Assembly (NCBI GenBank): GCA_015232165.1
Contig: JADGAE010000156.1
Span: forward strand, 1 to 5,194
DNA: 5,194 nt
Reading direction: 5' to 3'
Origin: Nitrospirota bacterium
GTDB taxonomy: Bacteria > Nitrospirota > Thermodesulfovibrionia > Thermodesulfovibrionales > Magnetobacteriaceae
Positions 5,127 through 5,194 of the stretch are shown in pieces; position 1 is the first letter of the stretch, and each line of letters begins with the position of its first letter. The notes below the pieces were generated by a model. It made no database searches. It saw only the letters and a program-made list of their open reading frames with translations, and was not told where the DNA came from. The position numbers and the translations under genes are program-made.

Positions 5127-5194
5127 ATTGTGAAGTCAGAGGGGTGCATAAAAAAGTGGTGGGCGCCTTGAGAAAAAAAAAGGGAGAAGGACTC

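Noticed and set aside
5090..5149. 20-residue N-terminal extension of the coiled-coil protein back to ATG 5149
   Set aside because: No ribosome binding site, it crosses a TATAAT box, and the shorter protein has a natural start (MSVITIPRVL). Kept as an alternative only.

Overview
The window looks like an ordinary chromosomal segment of an anaerobic, probably Gram-negative bacterium. The evidence is a molybdenum-cofactor gene pair (a MoaA radical-SAM enzyme and a molybdopterin-binding protein with a cysteine tail typical of anaerobes), a lipoprotein with a clean lipobox, and an exported hydrolase-like protein. Small uncharacterised proteins like those at 1404-1667 and 4529-5089 recall Nitrospirota genomes to me, but that is memory, not something the sequence proves. 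There is no rRNA, tRNA, CRISPR array, transposase or phage gene.

Layout. 1-300: AT-rich, with a perfect Shine-Dalgarno leading into a 13-codon ORF that stops at TGA and continues open in the +1 frame, probably a decayed or frameshifted small gene. 301-1128 (-): secreted phosphodiester-glycosidase-domain protein with its own promoter. 1129-1403: divergent intergenic region with two copies of GGGGTGACT and a hairpin. 1404-1667 (+): 87-residue helical protein of unknown function, ended by a good intrinsic terminator at 1683-1718. 1738-2217 (-): small lipoprotein with its own promoter. 2341-4405 (-): two-gene operon, molybdopterin-binding protein then moaA, only 4 nt apart, preceded by a sigma-70-type promoter whose -35 lies inside a 25-bp inverted repeat. 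4529-5089 (-): membrane-anchored coiled-coil protein built from a nearly exact 75-bp tandem repeat, with a TATAAT box so close to the start codon that its mRNA may be leaderless.

The only clear functional unit is the molybdenum-cofactor operon. MoaA converts GTP to the precursor of cyclic pyranopterin monophosphate (cPMP). Its upstream partner has the MoaB/MogA/MoeA-type pterin-binding fold and probably acts on or senses molybdopterin later in the pathway. The other genes look independently transcribed. I found no convincing new multi-gene system. The best leads are the cysteine-tailed molybdopterin protein with its operator-like palindrome, the expanding coiled-coil repeat, the GGGGTGACT repeat family (one copy lies inside a gene), and the frameshifted small ORF.
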